From positions 62,001-126,000 of the forward strand of contig JAKSIV010000003.1 in the NCBI GenBank assembly GCA_024398635.1: a stretch of DNA of 64,000 nucleotides, in the 5' to 3' direction. The translations under genes and the position numbers were made by a program. Origin of the DNA: Bacteroidaceae bacterium (GTDB lineage Bacteria; Bacteroidota; Bacteroidia; Bacteroidales; Bacteroidaceae). A model generated the notes under the pieces. That model had not been told where the DNA came from. It did not search any database and saw only the letters and a program-made list of their open reading frames with translations. This document shows, in pieces, positions 1 through 9,533 of this stretch; position 1 is the stretch's first letter, and each line of letters begins with the position of its first letter.

Positions 1-2784
1 GTAGGCGTTCACCTACTGAACCTGCTTTGTATCACAGCAATAGTACTGGTTTATTATTTCAAGAAATCAAGTAACCCCACTTGGAAAGGCGGTATCATAG
101 CATTTGTCCTTTCAGGTGTCATCATAGCCGCTGTTCTGTACGGAATAGTTCCCGGTATCGTGAAGGTGGGCGGATGGTTTGAGCTCCTGTTCGTAAACGG
201 ATTGGGGCTGCCTTTCAACACAGGTCTGATCATCTACATCATCCTGCTTGTAGGAATCCTGGTCTGGGGAGCATACGAGACACAGCGCGGTGACCGCAAG
301 CACTTGATGTATCTCTCATTCCTGCTGACAGTCGCTTTTGCCGGTATACCTTTCTACGGTCACACCGCCGGAGGTATCATCCTTGGAATAGTCATTCTTG
401 CTGCCGGTGCCGTCTATCTCTTTGCAAACGGCGTTCCCGAGAGTATCAAGCCGTCGGCAAACATACTCAATACCATCATGCTCTGCGTCATGATGCTTAC
501 CATCGGCTATTCATCATATGCCGTCATCGTAATACGTTCTACTGCCAACCCGCCCATGGACCAGGATTCACCTGAGGATATTTTCTCACTGGGAGAATAT
601 CTTGCCCGTGAACAATACGGTTCAAGACCTCTGCTTTACGGACAGGCTTACAGTTCAGAGATCGTATACGAGGTTATTAAAGAGAAGGGCTACAGCTACT
701 ACTCTCCCGTAAGTAAGATTACGGGTAAGTCATACGGACGTAAGGAGAAGGCCAACAAGTCCGAAAAAGACAGCTACTATGTAATGGACGAAAAACGCGA
801 GTACGTATACGCCCAGAACATGCTGTTCCCCCGCATGTACAGCAGGGACCCCGAACACGTCGCTGAATACAATTCATGGTGTGGAGGCATTAAAGGCCAT
901 ACCGTTACCTATAACCAGCGCGGAAACAATATTAAGGTCACCACTCCTACACAGGGAGAGAACCTTAAGTTCTTCCTGAGATACCAGGTCAACTTCATGT
1001 ACTGGAGATACTTTATGTGGAACTTTGCCGGCCGTCAGAATGATATCCAGAACCGCTATGGTGAGGTGGAAAACGGCAACTGGGTAACAGGATTCAACTT
1101 CATAGACAAGATGCTGATAGGCGGTGACAACAAGCTGCTGCCGGAATCTCTGACCGGAAAGGGACACAACGTGTTCTACTGCCTGCCGCTCATTCTGGGC
1201 CTGCTGGGCCTGTTCTGGCAGATAGGAAAGGGACGTGAGGGAACACACCAGTTCATCGTTGTACTGGCGCTCTTCTTCATGACCGGTCTCGCCATTGTGG
1301 TCTATCTTAACCAGACTCCTCTGCAGCCACGTGAGCGTGACTACGCCTATGCCGGTTCGTTCTATGCTTTTGCCATATGGATCGGACTGGGAGTTGCCGC
1401 CATCGCAGACTGGCTGGGCAAGGTTGCAGGCAAGAAGGCTGCACCCGTCATAGCTGCAGTAATGTGTCTTTTGGTTCCCATCCAGATGGTGGGCCAGACT
1501 TGGGATGACCACGACCGCAGCGGACGTTATGCATGCCGCGATTTCGGTCAGAACTATCTGATGACTCTGCCTGAGAAGGGAAATCCCATCATCTTTACGA
1601 ATGGTGATAACGATACATTCCCCCTTTGGTATAACTTTGAGACTGAAGGCTTCCGTACCGATGCACGTTGCTGCAATCTGAGCTATCTTATGACCGATTG
1701 GTACATAGACCAGATGAAACGTCCCGCTTACGATTCACCTGCTTTGCCCATCTCATTTGAAAGAATTGATTACGAGACAGGTACCAATGATTATGTAACC
1801 ATCAATCCTAAAGACAAGGAGGTACTGCTCAAGAATAACAGCAAGGAGGCTGTCGACAGGTCTTTCGAACTTCATAATGTTCTGGATTATTGGATCAAGC
1901 AGCATCATATGATTCCTACCGATACTATCTGGCTTAAGATAGACAAGGATGCCGTGCTGCGTTCAGGCATGAAGATTCCGGACAAATACATAGGAGCAAC
2001 CGATGAGGAGACAAAGGCTAACATTCCCGACCGCATGATAATCTCACTCAAAGGCAAGAGCACCCTGATGAAAAATGAGATCATGATGCTTGACCTGATT
2101 GCCCATTGCAACTGGGAAAGACCTCTCTTCATAGCAACTACTGTTCCCAACAGCAGTTACCTTGGTCTGGGCAACTATTTCCTGCTCGAAGGCCTGGCAT
2201 ACAGGATTACGCCTTTTGATTGGAAGGTAGCCACAGGAGTCAGCGGCCGTACCGGTGCTGTCGATGCTGAAAAGATGTATGACAATCTGCTGAATTTCAA
2301 ATACGGAGGATTGGATAAACCCGGAGTATACCTGGATGAGACCAACCGCAGAATGTGTCAGTCGCAGCGCAGACTTGTGGCACAGCTCGCCATCGAACTC
2401 TATAACAGCGGCCAGAAAGACAAGGCCCTGAACGTTCTGGAATCAGTCAGCGCCGGAATTTGTGATGAGGTTCTTCCTATCAACGACCCCATCTACGGTT
2501 CCAGCTCCGAGATAGCAAACCTCTATCTCGTTCTTGGCAAAAAAGAGAGAGCTACCAAGATCCTGCTCGAAACTACCGATAACTGTTACCAGCAGATGAG
2601 GTGGTATCTGAGCATGAACAACCGCAATCTCAAGCGTTCCGGAAAAGACTTTTCGGATGCTGCATCCATACAGTACTCATACGTATTCCCGTTACTGGAA
2701 CAGTGTGTGGACAAGGCTCAGTATGACGAGTTATATGCTGAGTGGCAGAATATGTGCGATGAATTTGAACGCCGGGTTAACTGA
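1..2784 (+). CDS. DUF2723 family membrane protein (5' truncated)
   Basis: The reading frame is open from base 1, so the true start lies upstream of the window; 927 residues are visible. The first half carries about ten hydrophobic membrane segments, starting with a GVHLLNLL motif typical of DUF2723 proteins, and a later DYAYAGSFYAFAIWIGLG stretch. The last ~430 residues are soluble and end in a helical, TPR-like region. DUF2723 proteins are large Bacteroidota membrane proteins resembling GT-C type glycosyltransferases; a role in surface glycosylation is plausible but inferred from family resemblance only. The polysaccharide deacetylase gene follows after 2 nt, so the two are probably co-transcribed, which agrees with a cell-envelope role. 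No internal damage is seen; a GTG at base 160 is not the real start because the conserved motif lies before it. Confidence 0.88.
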   Translation, partial: VGVHLLNLLCITAIVLVYYFKKSSNPTWKGGIIAFVLSGVIIAAVLYGIVPGIVKVGGWFELLFVNGLGLPFNTGLIIYIILLVGILVWGAYETQRGDRKHLMYLSFLLTVAFAGIPFYGHTAGGIILGIVILAAGAVYLFANGVPESIKPSANILNTIMLCVMMLTIGYSSYAVIVIRSTANPPMDQDSPEDIFSLGEYLAREQYGSRPLLYGQAYSSEIVYEVIKEKGYSYYSPVSKITGKSYGRKEKANKSEKDSYYVMDEKREYVYAQNMLFPRMYSRDPEHVAEYNSWCGGIKGHTVTYNQRGNNIKVTTPTQGENLKFFLRYQVNFMYWRYFMWNFAGRQNDIQNRYGEVENGNWVTGFNFIDKMLIGGDNKLLPESLTGKGHNVFYCLPLILGLLGLFWQIGKGREGTHQFIVVLALFFMTGLAIVVYLNQTPLQPRERDYAYAGSFYAFAIWIGLGVAAIADWLGKVAGKKAAPVIAAVMCLLVPIQMVGQTWDDHDRSGRYACRDFGQNYLMTLPEKGNPIIFTNGDNDTFPLWYNFETEGFRTDARCCNLSYLMTDWYIDQMKRPAYDSPALPISFERIDYETGTNDYVTINPKDKEVLLKNNSKEAVDRSFELHNVLDYWIKQHHMIPTDTIWLKIDKDAVLRSGMKIPDKYIGATDEETKANIPDRMIISLKGKSTLMKNEIMMLDLIAHCNWERPLFIATTVPNSSYLGLGNYFLLEGLAYRITPFDWKVATGVSGRTGAVDAEKMYDNLLNFKYGGLDKPGVYLDETNRRMCQSQRRLVAQLAIELYNSGQKDKALNVLESVSAGICDEVLPINDPIYGSSSEIANLYLVLGKKERATKILLETTDNCYQQMRWYLSMNNRNLKRSGKDFSDAASIQYSYVFPLLEQCVDKAQYDELYAEWQNMCDEFERRVN

Positions 2785-2786
2785 TA

Positions 2787-3395
2787 ATGTTACTTGAACA
2801 GCCAACAGCAATTCTAAGCAAGATATACCCGAAAGGCATCTTCCGGAAAAATCCGGAAGAGCATTCGGTGTATCTTACCTTTGATGACGGCCCCATACCT
2901 GAGGTCACCCCGTGGGTCCTCGATGTATTGGACCAATACGGGATTAAGGCCACATTCTTTGTGGTGGGTGACAACGTGCGTAAACACCCGGACATTTACA
3001 AGATGGTGGTGGAGCGCGGACATCACATAGGTAACCACACCTTCAATCATGTACGCGGAATGCACATGCGCAACCACGATTACATTGACAACGTGAAGAA
3101 ATGTGACGGATACATATCAACGCATCTGTTCCGTCCTCCTCACGGAGTACTGCGCCGATGGACATACCGTTATATGAAAGGTGATTACGATATCATCTTC
3201 TATGATGTCATAACACGTGACTACAACGAAAAGCTCAAACCGGAGAAGGTGCTGGAGATTGTCAGGAAGTTTACCCGTAACGGCTCGATAATAGTATTCC
3301 ACGACTCTCTGCGCAGCGAGAAAAACCTGCGCTATGCATTACCCAAAGCTATCGAATGGCTTAAGGAGCAGGGATACGCTTTCAAGCAGTTGTAA
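2787..3395 (+). CDS. polysaccharide deacetylase (NodB domain)
   Basis: A 202-residue single-domain carbohydrate esterase 4 / NodB homology protein, which removes N- or O-acetyl groups from cell-wall or surface polysaccharides in a metal-dependent reaction. The catalytic motif TFDDGP is near residue 30, the metal-binding H-x3-H motif appears as GNHTFNH near residue 80, RPPHG (motif 3) near residue 113 and VFHDS (motif 5) near the C-terminus, so the active site appears complete. No signal peptide is evident, so the site of action is uncertain. It starts 2 nt after the DUF2723 stop. Its stop is 1 nt from the stop of the convergent dacB gene, leaving no room for a conventional terminator. Confidence 0.93.
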   Translation: MLLEQPTAILSKIYPKGIFRKNPEEHSVYLTFDDGPIPEVTPWVLDVLDQYGIKATFFVVGDNVRKHPDIYKMVVERGHHIGNHTFNHVRGMHMRNHDYIDNVKKCDGYISTHLFRPPHGVLRRWTYRYMKGDYDIIFYDVITRDYNEKLKPEKVLEIVRKFTRNGSIIVFHDSLRSEKNLRYALPKAIEWLKEQGYAFKQL

Positions 3396-3396
3396 A

Positions 3397-4812
3397 TTAA
3401 AGGCCAAGCTCACACAGGACAGTACAAATCTTGTCCTGGACATTTCTTGAGGGTACCATCTTGATGGCGCCCTCATTAATTATACAGAATGCAAGGTCAC
3501 GGCCATCGGCTGTATGGATATAACCGGCTAAAGTACATGAGCCGGTAACCGAACCGGTCTTGGCATGTACCTTGTTCAGCGTGGTCTTACCGTTAAGTCG
3601 TGACTTGAGAGTGCCGTCCACCCCCGATATGGGAAGGCTCTTGTACATTATGGTATATAGCTCACGGTCCTTATAAATGAGCGACAGCATATCAACCATA
3701 AACTGTGGAGAACACATATCGTACATGGATAATCCGCTCCCGTCAACTATGTTGAATGATGCCGAGAACATACCGAACTTACGCTCCACAAAATTCTGAA
3801 GGAACTTGGATGCATCCTTGAACCTGATACCCCTGGGATACTGGATTCGTCCCGTCTGCAGGAACATTGCCTCGGCAAACAGGTTGTTGCTCTCTTTAAG
3901 CGCCTCTTTGATTACCGAAGGAAGGTCATGTGACACTATGGAAATATCACGAGCCATGACCGGGCAGTTTCCCCAATCATATTTACCGTAACTTATGCCG
4001 GCTTCATCAAGATACTGCCGGAACAGGGCAAAGGTAAAATCTGCAGAGCCCACAACACTCAGGTCCGTTGACTGATGACGTTTGCAGTTACCCTCAACCA
4101 CTATGGTGTTGTCATTGTTCATCCAGTCACGGGTAATCGTGAGCGGACCCAACGAGTCATTTCGTGTTATGGATCTGTTGATGACCCTGATGTAGTTATT
4201 GGCAGGATATATGTTCACCTCGGGAGCCTGTCCCTGGACCGTAGGCTTAACCTCTATACCGACAAAACCCTGATGAACCATAAGAGGCGATATATACGGC
4301 TGGAAACTGGCAGGAGCATCATCCCAGCACCACCCTGTGGCCCAATACATGGTATCCATAATGGAGACATCGGCGTAAAGCGTACCATTTATCTTATTGA
4401 CACCCGCTTTCTTGAGGTCACTCACCATACTGCGCAACTCACGTTCGTTGAGTGCAGGATCCAGTCCGCCCACAAGATAGAGGTTACCGTTCAGTACACT
4501 GTCCTTGCCTATGCTTCCCTGAGTCCTGAGTCTGGTATTGAACTTATAGCCGGCTCCCAGCGATGACAATGCGGTAACTGATGTTATCACCTTCTGTACC
4601 GATGCCGGACGACACATTATCTTCTCACGATAAGCATAGATAGTGGTATCATTCGTCAGGTCATATACCATAAGGGCTATGTCCGTACCTTCGGGCAACT
4701 CCTCATATATAATCTGGTCTATGGATTCTGTGAGGGAATCCAGGTCTATGCTTGCAGCTGGTAGTGATGCTGCAATAAACAGCGTAAGAATAATGGTCCT
4801 TATCCTATTCAT
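3397..4812 (-). CDS. dacB: D-alanyl-D-alanine carboxypeptidase/endopeptidase (PBP4)
   Basis: A 471-residue S13-family penicillin-binding protein that trims or cleaves D-Ala peptide cross-links in peptidoglycan in the periplasm. A signal peptide covers about residues 1-20 (hydrophobic run ending ASLPAAS). The active-site SxxK motif is SVQK at residues 71-74, the SxN motif is in KESNNLF, and the KTG motif is in HAKTGSVTG, so all three catalytic motifs are intact. The length is normal for PBP4 (about 470-480). The gene is convergent with the NodB gene, and its start is adjacent to the stop of the upstream radical SAM gene, suggesting a short minus-strand operon. Confidence 0.94.
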   Translation of the reverse strand: MNRIRTIILTLFIAASLPAASIDLDSLTESIDQIIYEELPEGTDIALMVYDLTNDTTIYAYREKIMCRPASVQKVITSVTALSSLGAGYKFNTRLRTQGSIGKDSVLNGNLYLVGGLDPALNERELRSMVSDLKKAGVNKINGTLYADVSIMDTMYWATGWCWDDAPASFQPYISPLMVHQGFVGIEVKPTVQGQAPEVNIYPANNYIRVINRSITRNDSLGPLTITRDWMNNDNTIVVEGNCKRHQSTDLSVVGSADFTFALFRQYLDEAGISYGKYDWGNCPVMARDISIVSHDLPSVIKEALKESNNLFAEAMFLQTGRIQYPRGIRFKDASKFLQNFVERKFGMFSASFNIVDGSGLSMYDMCSPQFMVDMLSLIYKDRELYTIMYKSLPISGVDGTLKSRLNGKTTLNKVHAKTGSVTGSCTLAGYIHTADGRDLAFCIINEGAIKMVPSRNVQDKICTVLCELGL

Positions 4813-4813
4813 T

Positions 4814-5590
4814 TCAATATGATACCGATGTTTCCAGACCGTTTTCCCTGAGCATCACAGCTATGCGGTCAAGGGTCTCATGACTTGCCTTACGCAATGT
4901 TGATACAGGAGTCTCACGGTCTATGGTGTATATCATTACCTGACTGGGCGCAATCTTTTTCAGGGTCTCAATCCACGGCAGCACATATCTGCTTGAGGTA
5001 TTGTCCATGTCACGGCCGTCAAGTGTTCCCGTCAGGAACATAGTCTGTATTATTACATGACCCTTGAAGTCACACAAGGCTTTGATTATGGCATCCAGGT
5101 CATAATGTCCGACCGGATTATCTATCAGCCTGATGTATTCAAGGTCAACTGTATCCAGTTTCTGGATATTGTTGTCCAGTTTGAGCAGTGCCTTGAAAAT
5201 AGCCGGATCCGTCACACGGGTTCCGTTGCTCAGGACGCTGACCTTTGCATTGGGGAAGAACTCGTCACGCAGTGCCAGCACATCATCGACTATCTCCGGA
5301 AACTCTGGATTTGCGGTGGGCTCACCGTTACCGGCAAAAGTCAGGACGTTGGGCTCAGGCCCTTCGGCCTTCATCTTGGCAAGAGTATCTCTCAGTGCCT
5401 CATACACCTCTGCCCTGGTAGGACGGTGGTGATGAGTATGGTGCTCGCAGTTACGGCCACACTCACAGTAGATGCAGTCAAAGGTGCATATCTTACCATC
5501 GGCAGGCATCAGATTGATACCCAACGATACTCCCAGACGACGGCTATGGACGGGGCCGAATATAGGTGAGCTGTATAAGACGGTTGACAT
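4814..5590 (-). CDS. radical SAM protein
   Basis: A 258-residue radical SAM enzyme. The [4Fe-4S]-binding motif CTFDCIYC (Cys35, Cys39, Cys42) is followed by an extra cysteine and an unusual histidine cluster (CEHHTHHHRP), which may bind an additional metal. A GNGEPT motif (residues ~85-92) matches the SAM-binding GGEP region of the superfamily. The overall sequence resembles short radical SAM proteins widespread in Bacteroidales whose substrate is not established. The stop is 1 nt from the dacB start, so it is probably co-transcribed with dacB. The reaction catalysed cannot be stated from the sequence. Confidence 0.88.
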   Translation of the reverse strand: MSTVLYSSPIFGPVHSRRLGVSLGINLMPADGKICTFDCIYCECGRNCEHHTHHHRPTRAEVYEALRDTLAKMKAEGPEPNVLTFAGNGEPTANPEFPEIVDDVLALRDEFFPNAKVSVLSNGTRVTDPAIFKALLKLDNNIQKLDTVDLEYIRLIDNPVGHYDLDAIIKALCDFKGHVIIQTMFLTGTLDGRDMDNTSSRYVLPWIETLKKIAPSQVMIYTIDRETPVSTLRKASHETLDRIAVMLRENGLETSVSY

Positions 5591-5638
5591 GATTCCTTGA
5601 CTTCGTTTATTCTGTTCGGCAAAAGTACGCTTTTTCTG

Positions 5639-7627
5639 TCAGAACTTTGCTATGAATTGTACCGATATTTCCTCTTTGTGACAGGAGTCTATGCGCTGCT
5701 GTGCCGAACTTATCTCATCGCGGTCCAGATAGTATGTCCCGCCTGTTTTCAGGTTCAGCTGCATGTCAGGAGTTATCCTATACCTGACGGTTGCCGCCAG
5801 ATGTCCGCCCTTACCGTACAGGCTGATGAAATTGTATGAATACCTCAGACCGCTCTCATAGACCGATATCCGGGAGTCATAACTCCCGGTCAGGAACGCT
5901 GCTGCAGCGATACTCACGTCCAGTTTACCCTTGAGCAGGTTACGGTTGTAACTGCCGGTGAGCGCATAACCGTTGGAGACAGGCTCAGCAATGAAATCGT
6001 ATCGGGCATAAAAGAGTTGTGTACATATCCGGGCTCCGAACCTGCAGTCATGAGTCCATCGCAGCCGGTAGCGCCCTGTAAGACAGTACTCCAACTGCCG
6101 GGTATACTTGCAGTCCTTCTGTCTGGTCTTGAAACGCGCTGTCGCAAACAACGCATCCCTGCGTCCAATCTGCCAGTCTGCCTCCAACCGCAAATCCATT
6201 CCGTTGCTTCTTTCCGATGCACCGTATCCCGGCTCGGGATGAACGAAAAAATCCGCGTAGCCGTCCAGTTTGAGCTTACGTGTGTTTTTTGTAAAACCCA
6301 TAAGCAATCCTGTCTCATTTTGAACGCCCCCTTCGGCCATGGCATTGGAATGAAGGACCGAATACTCCGGATCGTAATGACGCAGTACCACAGACAACGA
6401 CCGTTCTCTTTTTAATCGGAATGTTTGTGATGCCATCAACGCAGGTTTTCCGTTTGACAGGGACAATTCGGCATGGAAGCCGTAACGGGCACGGTTCAGA
6501 CTGCAGTCTACAGATGCACCTATAAAACTGTCGCGCCCCTTATAAGGCAAAGAGAGTCTCTCAGCCAATCCGGTAACTCCCACTTTTAAGCCCCGATAAC
6601 CGTAACGTATATTGGCGGCAACTGTCCGGAGCATCACGTTATGCTTTCTGGACCGCTCCAACCGTGTACGGTGATATCCGTCCTCCTTAAATGAACTTAT
6701 TAGCGTGTCACCTCTGATGGCCGCATCCAGCGGCGTTGAAGCGGCTAACAGCGTAAAGGTTGTATGAGGCCCTCCCATCGCTACACCTGCCCCTCTGAAA
6801 AAGCCGTATTCCTGATTTGAGGCATGAGGTTTAAGCCCTTGAGTCTGACGGCTCATTGAAGAGAGTGCCATGTTTTTACCTACACTGAAACCTCCACCCA
6901 ACAGCAAACCGTGTCCCAACTGTGCTTTGAAATTACCCAGCACCAACTCCTTTATTAAACCCATATCCCTGAGATAAAGATAAGGTGACAGGAAATCATA
7001 ACCCCGCTCACCTGCATCCTTATCGGCCGTCATGCCAAACCTTATCCTGTTATGCCAGCTGAATGAGTAACGTATATTATGTGACAACCGTCCTCCCAGG
7101 TATGCCCTGTTAGGATAACGCGCCAGTTCTTCGGGAGAGTGATACCTGAAACCATCCCTTGTATACAATGGTATGTCCATACGGGCTGTCACCTCATTCC
7201 GCCCGGAACTCAGGATATCGTCTAACCGCAGTTTCTCCCTTTTCATCGGCACCTCACCTGCATAGACGAAGTGTCGCAGCAACTGCCGTGTATTGAAATC
7301 CAGACTACCCGTAAGCTGCAATTCGCCCAATGTGAGCATAGGACCGTGCATAAAGACATAGGCATGGATATCCTCTATCTGCTTTTCGGAAAGGAAAGGC
7401 AGGGCCGACAGCTCCTCCCTTGTCGCAGTGTTGATGTTGAGCGGCATCTCATGCAGTGATTCATACAACACAGCCAGCTCCTCAAGAGCATCCTGGGAGA
7501 GATCTTCATCGGACAGGAGTGTTTCCAGCACGCTCTCCCACCCGTCTGTTCCTGTATTCTGGGGATAAACCGCTGTCGACGAAATGGACAGCACCGCAAA
7601 CCAGGAGATTAACAATCTATTTTTCAT
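5639..7627 (-). CDS. helix-hairpin-helix domain protein, probably outer membrane
   Basis: A 662-residue protein with an N-terminal signal peptide (about residues 1-22) and, at about residues 55-110, a ComEA-type helix-hairpin-helix region (NINTATREELSALPF and a following copy). The remaining ~500 residues are rich in alternating polar and aromatic residues (many RxRY and GxHxxL patterns) and look like beta strands of an outer-membrane barrel. This architecture is a known but uncharacterised Bacteroidales family. HhH domains bind DNA non-specifically in ComEA; whether this exported protein does so is unknown. A 48-nt gap separates it from the radical SAM gene on the same strand. It is divergent from the DUF4294 gene, with an 82-nt shared upstream region. 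Confidence 0.8.
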   Translation of the reverse strand: MKNRLLISWFAVLSISSTAVYPQNTGTDGWESVLETLLSDEDLSQDALEELAVLYESLHEMPLNINTATREELSALPFLSEKQIEDIHAYVFMHGPMLTLGELQLTGSLDFNTRQLLRHFVYAGEVPMKREKLRLDDILSSGRNEVTARMDIPLYTRDGFRYHSPEELARYPNRAYLGGRLSHNIRYSFSWHNRIRFGMTADKDAGERGYDFLSPYLYLRDMGLIKELVLGNFKAQLGHGLLLGGGFSVGKNMALSSMSRQTQGLKPHASNQEYGFFRGAGVAMGGPHTTFTLLAASTPLDAAIRGDTLISSFKEDGYHRTRLERSRKHNVMLRTVAANIRYGYRGLKVGVTGLAERLSLPYKGRDSFIGASVDCSLNRARYGFHAELSLSNGKPALMASQTFRLKRERSLSVVLRHYDPEYSVLHSNAMAEGGVQNETGLLMGFTKNTRKLKLDGYADFFVHPEPGYGASERSNGMDLRLEADWQIGRRDALFATARFKTRQKDCKYTRQLEYCLTGRYRLRWTHDCRFGARICTQLFYARYDFIAEPVSNGYALTGSYNRNLLKGKLDVSIAAAAFLTGSYDSRISVYESGLRYSYNFISLYGKGGHLAATVRYRITPDMQLNLKTGGTYYLDRDEISSAQQRIDSCHKEEISVQFIAKF

Positions 7628-7709
7628 CGTATAATAGTATTAGAGATGTTTTCCAAAAGGACCTTTACAAAAATAGGTCATTTTGATTGGATTTGATATT
7701 TTTGCAGAC

Positions 7710-8315
7710 ATGAAACGTATCGTCATACTCTTTCTGACCTTGGTCATGTGCATTCCTGCCTTTTGCACCGAGTCCGATGATGACAAGCAGAAACGCGTGC
7801 TTGTGGCATTGGCCACCATCATAGACGGCGACACTGTCCCCACATTTGAACTGATGGAGGTAACAATCTACGGAAGACGTGAATTCCCTTCCGCCCGCAA
7901 GAAGCGTAAATATGACAAGCTTACCCGCAACGTAATGAAAATGTATCCCATCGCCCTCGAGGTTAAGGCAATACTTGTGGAGACATACCTTTATCTGCAG
8001 ACATTGCCCGATGACGAGGCTCGCGAGGAGCATCTGGAAACGGTGGAAAAGGGTGTTTGGGATCAGTATTACCCCATTATGCGAAAATGCACCCTGGCAC
8101 AGGGCAAACTGCTCATAAAACTCATAGACCGCGAGTGTAACCAGACCAGCTATGACCTGATAAAGGCATTCATAGGTGGTTTCAAAGCCAAATTCTACCA
8201 GACTTTTGCCGCCCTTTTCGGAGCATCGCTCAAGAAGGAATATGATCCGGAGCATGACGATGAGGATGCCATGGTTGAGGAAATCATCTGGATGATTGAC
8301 AACGATATGTTGTAA
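7710..8315 (+). CDS. DUF4294 domain protein, exported
   Basis: The ATG at 7710 is chosen over an in-frame TTG at 7683 because it begins a clean signal peptide (MKRIVILFLTLVMCIPAFC); the protein is then 201 residues. The central block (YGRREFPSARKKRKYDKLTRN and a later CTLAQGKLLIKLIDRE stretch) is characteristic of DUF4294, a family confined to Bacteroidota with no assigned function. The C-terminus is strongly acidic. The sequence TATTTTTG at 7697-7704 matches the -7 promoter motif but leaves only 5 nt before the ATG, implying a near-leaderless mRNA if used. A palindrome of the dispersed family follows the stop. Confidence 0.87.
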   Translation: MKRIVILFLTLVMCIPAFCTESDDDKQKRVLVALATIIDGDTVPTFELMEVTIYGRREFPSARKKRKYDKLTRNVMKMYPIALEVKAILVETYLYLQTLPDDEAREEHLETVEKGVWDQYYPIMRKCTLAQGKLLIKLIDRECNQTSYDLIKAFIGGFKAKFYQTFAALFGASLKKEYDPEHDDEDAMVEEIIWMIDNDML

Positions 8316-8344
8316 ATCAACATTTTTCGACAACGATATGCTGT

Positions 8345-8386
8345 AAAATGGCTCATTGGGGACAGTCCCCTTTGTGCCATTTTTTC
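8345..8386. repeat. stop-codon palindrome copy a (GGGGACAGTCCCC core)
   Basis: Hairpin 30 nt after the DUF4294 stop: outer arms AAAATGGC (8345-8352) and GCCATTTT (8376-8383) surround a GGGGACAGTCCCC core, followed by a T run. It can act as a rho-independent terminator. One of at least seven related palindromes between 8.3 and 22.3 kb. Confidence 0.8.
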
Positions 8387-8394
8387 TATCTTTG
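8387..8394 (+). promoter_or_regulatory. -7 promoter motif before ychF
   Basis: TATCTTTG matches the Bacteroidales -7 consensus TAnnTTTG, 26 nt before the ychF ATG. No clear -33 TTTG is found at 19-21 nt upstream; the region there is occupied by the palindrome. Confidence 0.5.
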
Positions 8395-8420
8395 CACCGT
8401 TATTTCAAAAGTAGAATCAA

Positions 8421-9521
8421 ATGTCATTGCGATGCGGCATAGTGGGCCTGCCCAATGTAGGTAAATCCACTCTTTTCAACTGTCTGTCAAGCGCCAAGGC
8501 TCAGGCAGCAAATTTCCCTTTCTGTACCATTGAACCCAACGTAGGAACTATCACCGTTCCCGATGAGCGCCTGACCAAGCTGGCCGAGCTGGTTCATCCG
8601 GGCCGAATCGTTCCCGCCACCGTTGAGATTGTAGATATAGCCGGACTGGTAAAAGGTGCCAGCAAGGGTGAAGGTCTGGGTAACAAGTTCCTGGGCAACA
8701 TCCGTGAGTGCGATGCAATCATCCACGTGCTCCGCTGTTTTGACGATGAAAACGTAACCCATGTTGACGGAACTGTCAATCCTGTCCGCGACAAGGAGAT
8801 TATCGATACCGAGCTCCAGATAAAGGACCTCGAGACCATTGACCAGCGTCTGCAGAAGGTTTCCAAGCAGGCTGCCGTAGGTGACAAGCAGGCCAAGATA
8901 GTATGCGACGTGCTCAACGCATACCGTGATGTGCTGCTTCAGGGCAAATCGGCCCGCACCGTTACATTTGACTCAAAGGAAGAAACCCAGATTGCTCATG
9001 ACCTGTTCCTGCTCACCTCAAAGCCCGTGCTCTATGTATGCAACGTGGATGAAGGCAGCGTAAAGACAGGCAACGCCTATGTGGAGCAGGTGCGCCAGGC
9101 CATCAAGGAAGAGAACGCCCAACTGCTGGTGATTGCCGCCAAGACCGAGAGCGAGATTGCCGAACTTGAGAGCTATGAGGACCGTCAGATGTTCCTTGAG
9201 GAGCTGGGTTTAGAGGAATCGGGCGTAAACCGTCTGGTGAAATCGGCCTTCAGCCTTTTGAATCTTGAGACATTCATCACCGCCGGACCGATGGAGGTAA
9301 AGGCATGGACATACCGTAAGGGTTGGAAAGCTCCGCAGTGTGCAGGTGTCATCCACACCGACTTTGAGAAGGGATTCATCCGCGCCGAGGTCATCAAATA
9401 CAACGACTACGTTGAACTTGGCTCCGAGGCTGCCGTACGCGATGCCGGCAAGCTTTACGTCGAAGGCAAGGACTACGTGGTTGAGGACGGCGACATAATG
9501 CATTTCCGTTTCAACGTATAA
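8421..9521 (+). CDS. ychF: YchF family ATPase
   Basis: A 366-residue Obg-related P-loop protein, the usual YchF length. The P-loop GLPNVGKSTLFN is at residues 8-19, the switch II region DIAGLVKGASKGEG near 75, and the G4 position reads NVDE instead of NKxD, the change associated with ATP rather than GTP preference in YchF. The C-terminal ~85 residues form the TGS domain (MEVKAWTYRKGWKAPQCAGV and following). YchF binds ribosomes and is linked to redox and stress responses. lgt follows after 12 nt and is probably co-transcribed. Confidence 0.97.
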   Translation: MSLRCGIVGLPNVGKSTLFNCLSSAKAQAANFPFCTIEPNVGTITVPDERLTKLAELVHPGRIVPATVEIVDIAGLVKGASKGEGLGNKFLGNIRECDAIIHVLRCFDDENVTHVDGTVNPVRDKEIIDTELQIKDLETIDQRLQKVSKQAAVGDKQAKIVCDVLNAYRDVLLQGKSARTVTFDSKEETQIAHDLFLLTSKPVLYVCNVDEGSVKTGNAYVEQVRQAIKEENAQLLVIAAKTESEIAELESYEDRQMFLEELGLEESGVNRLVKSAFSLLNLETFITAGPMEVKAWTYRKGWKAPQCAGVIHTDFEKGFIRAEVIKYNDYVELGSEAAVRDAGKLYVEGKDYVVEDGDIMHFRFNV

Positions 9522-9533
9522 AACACTCTGACA

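Noticed and set aside
874-1512. 212-codon minus-strand frame
   Set aside because: Antisense shadow of the DUF2723 gene, no recognisable features.
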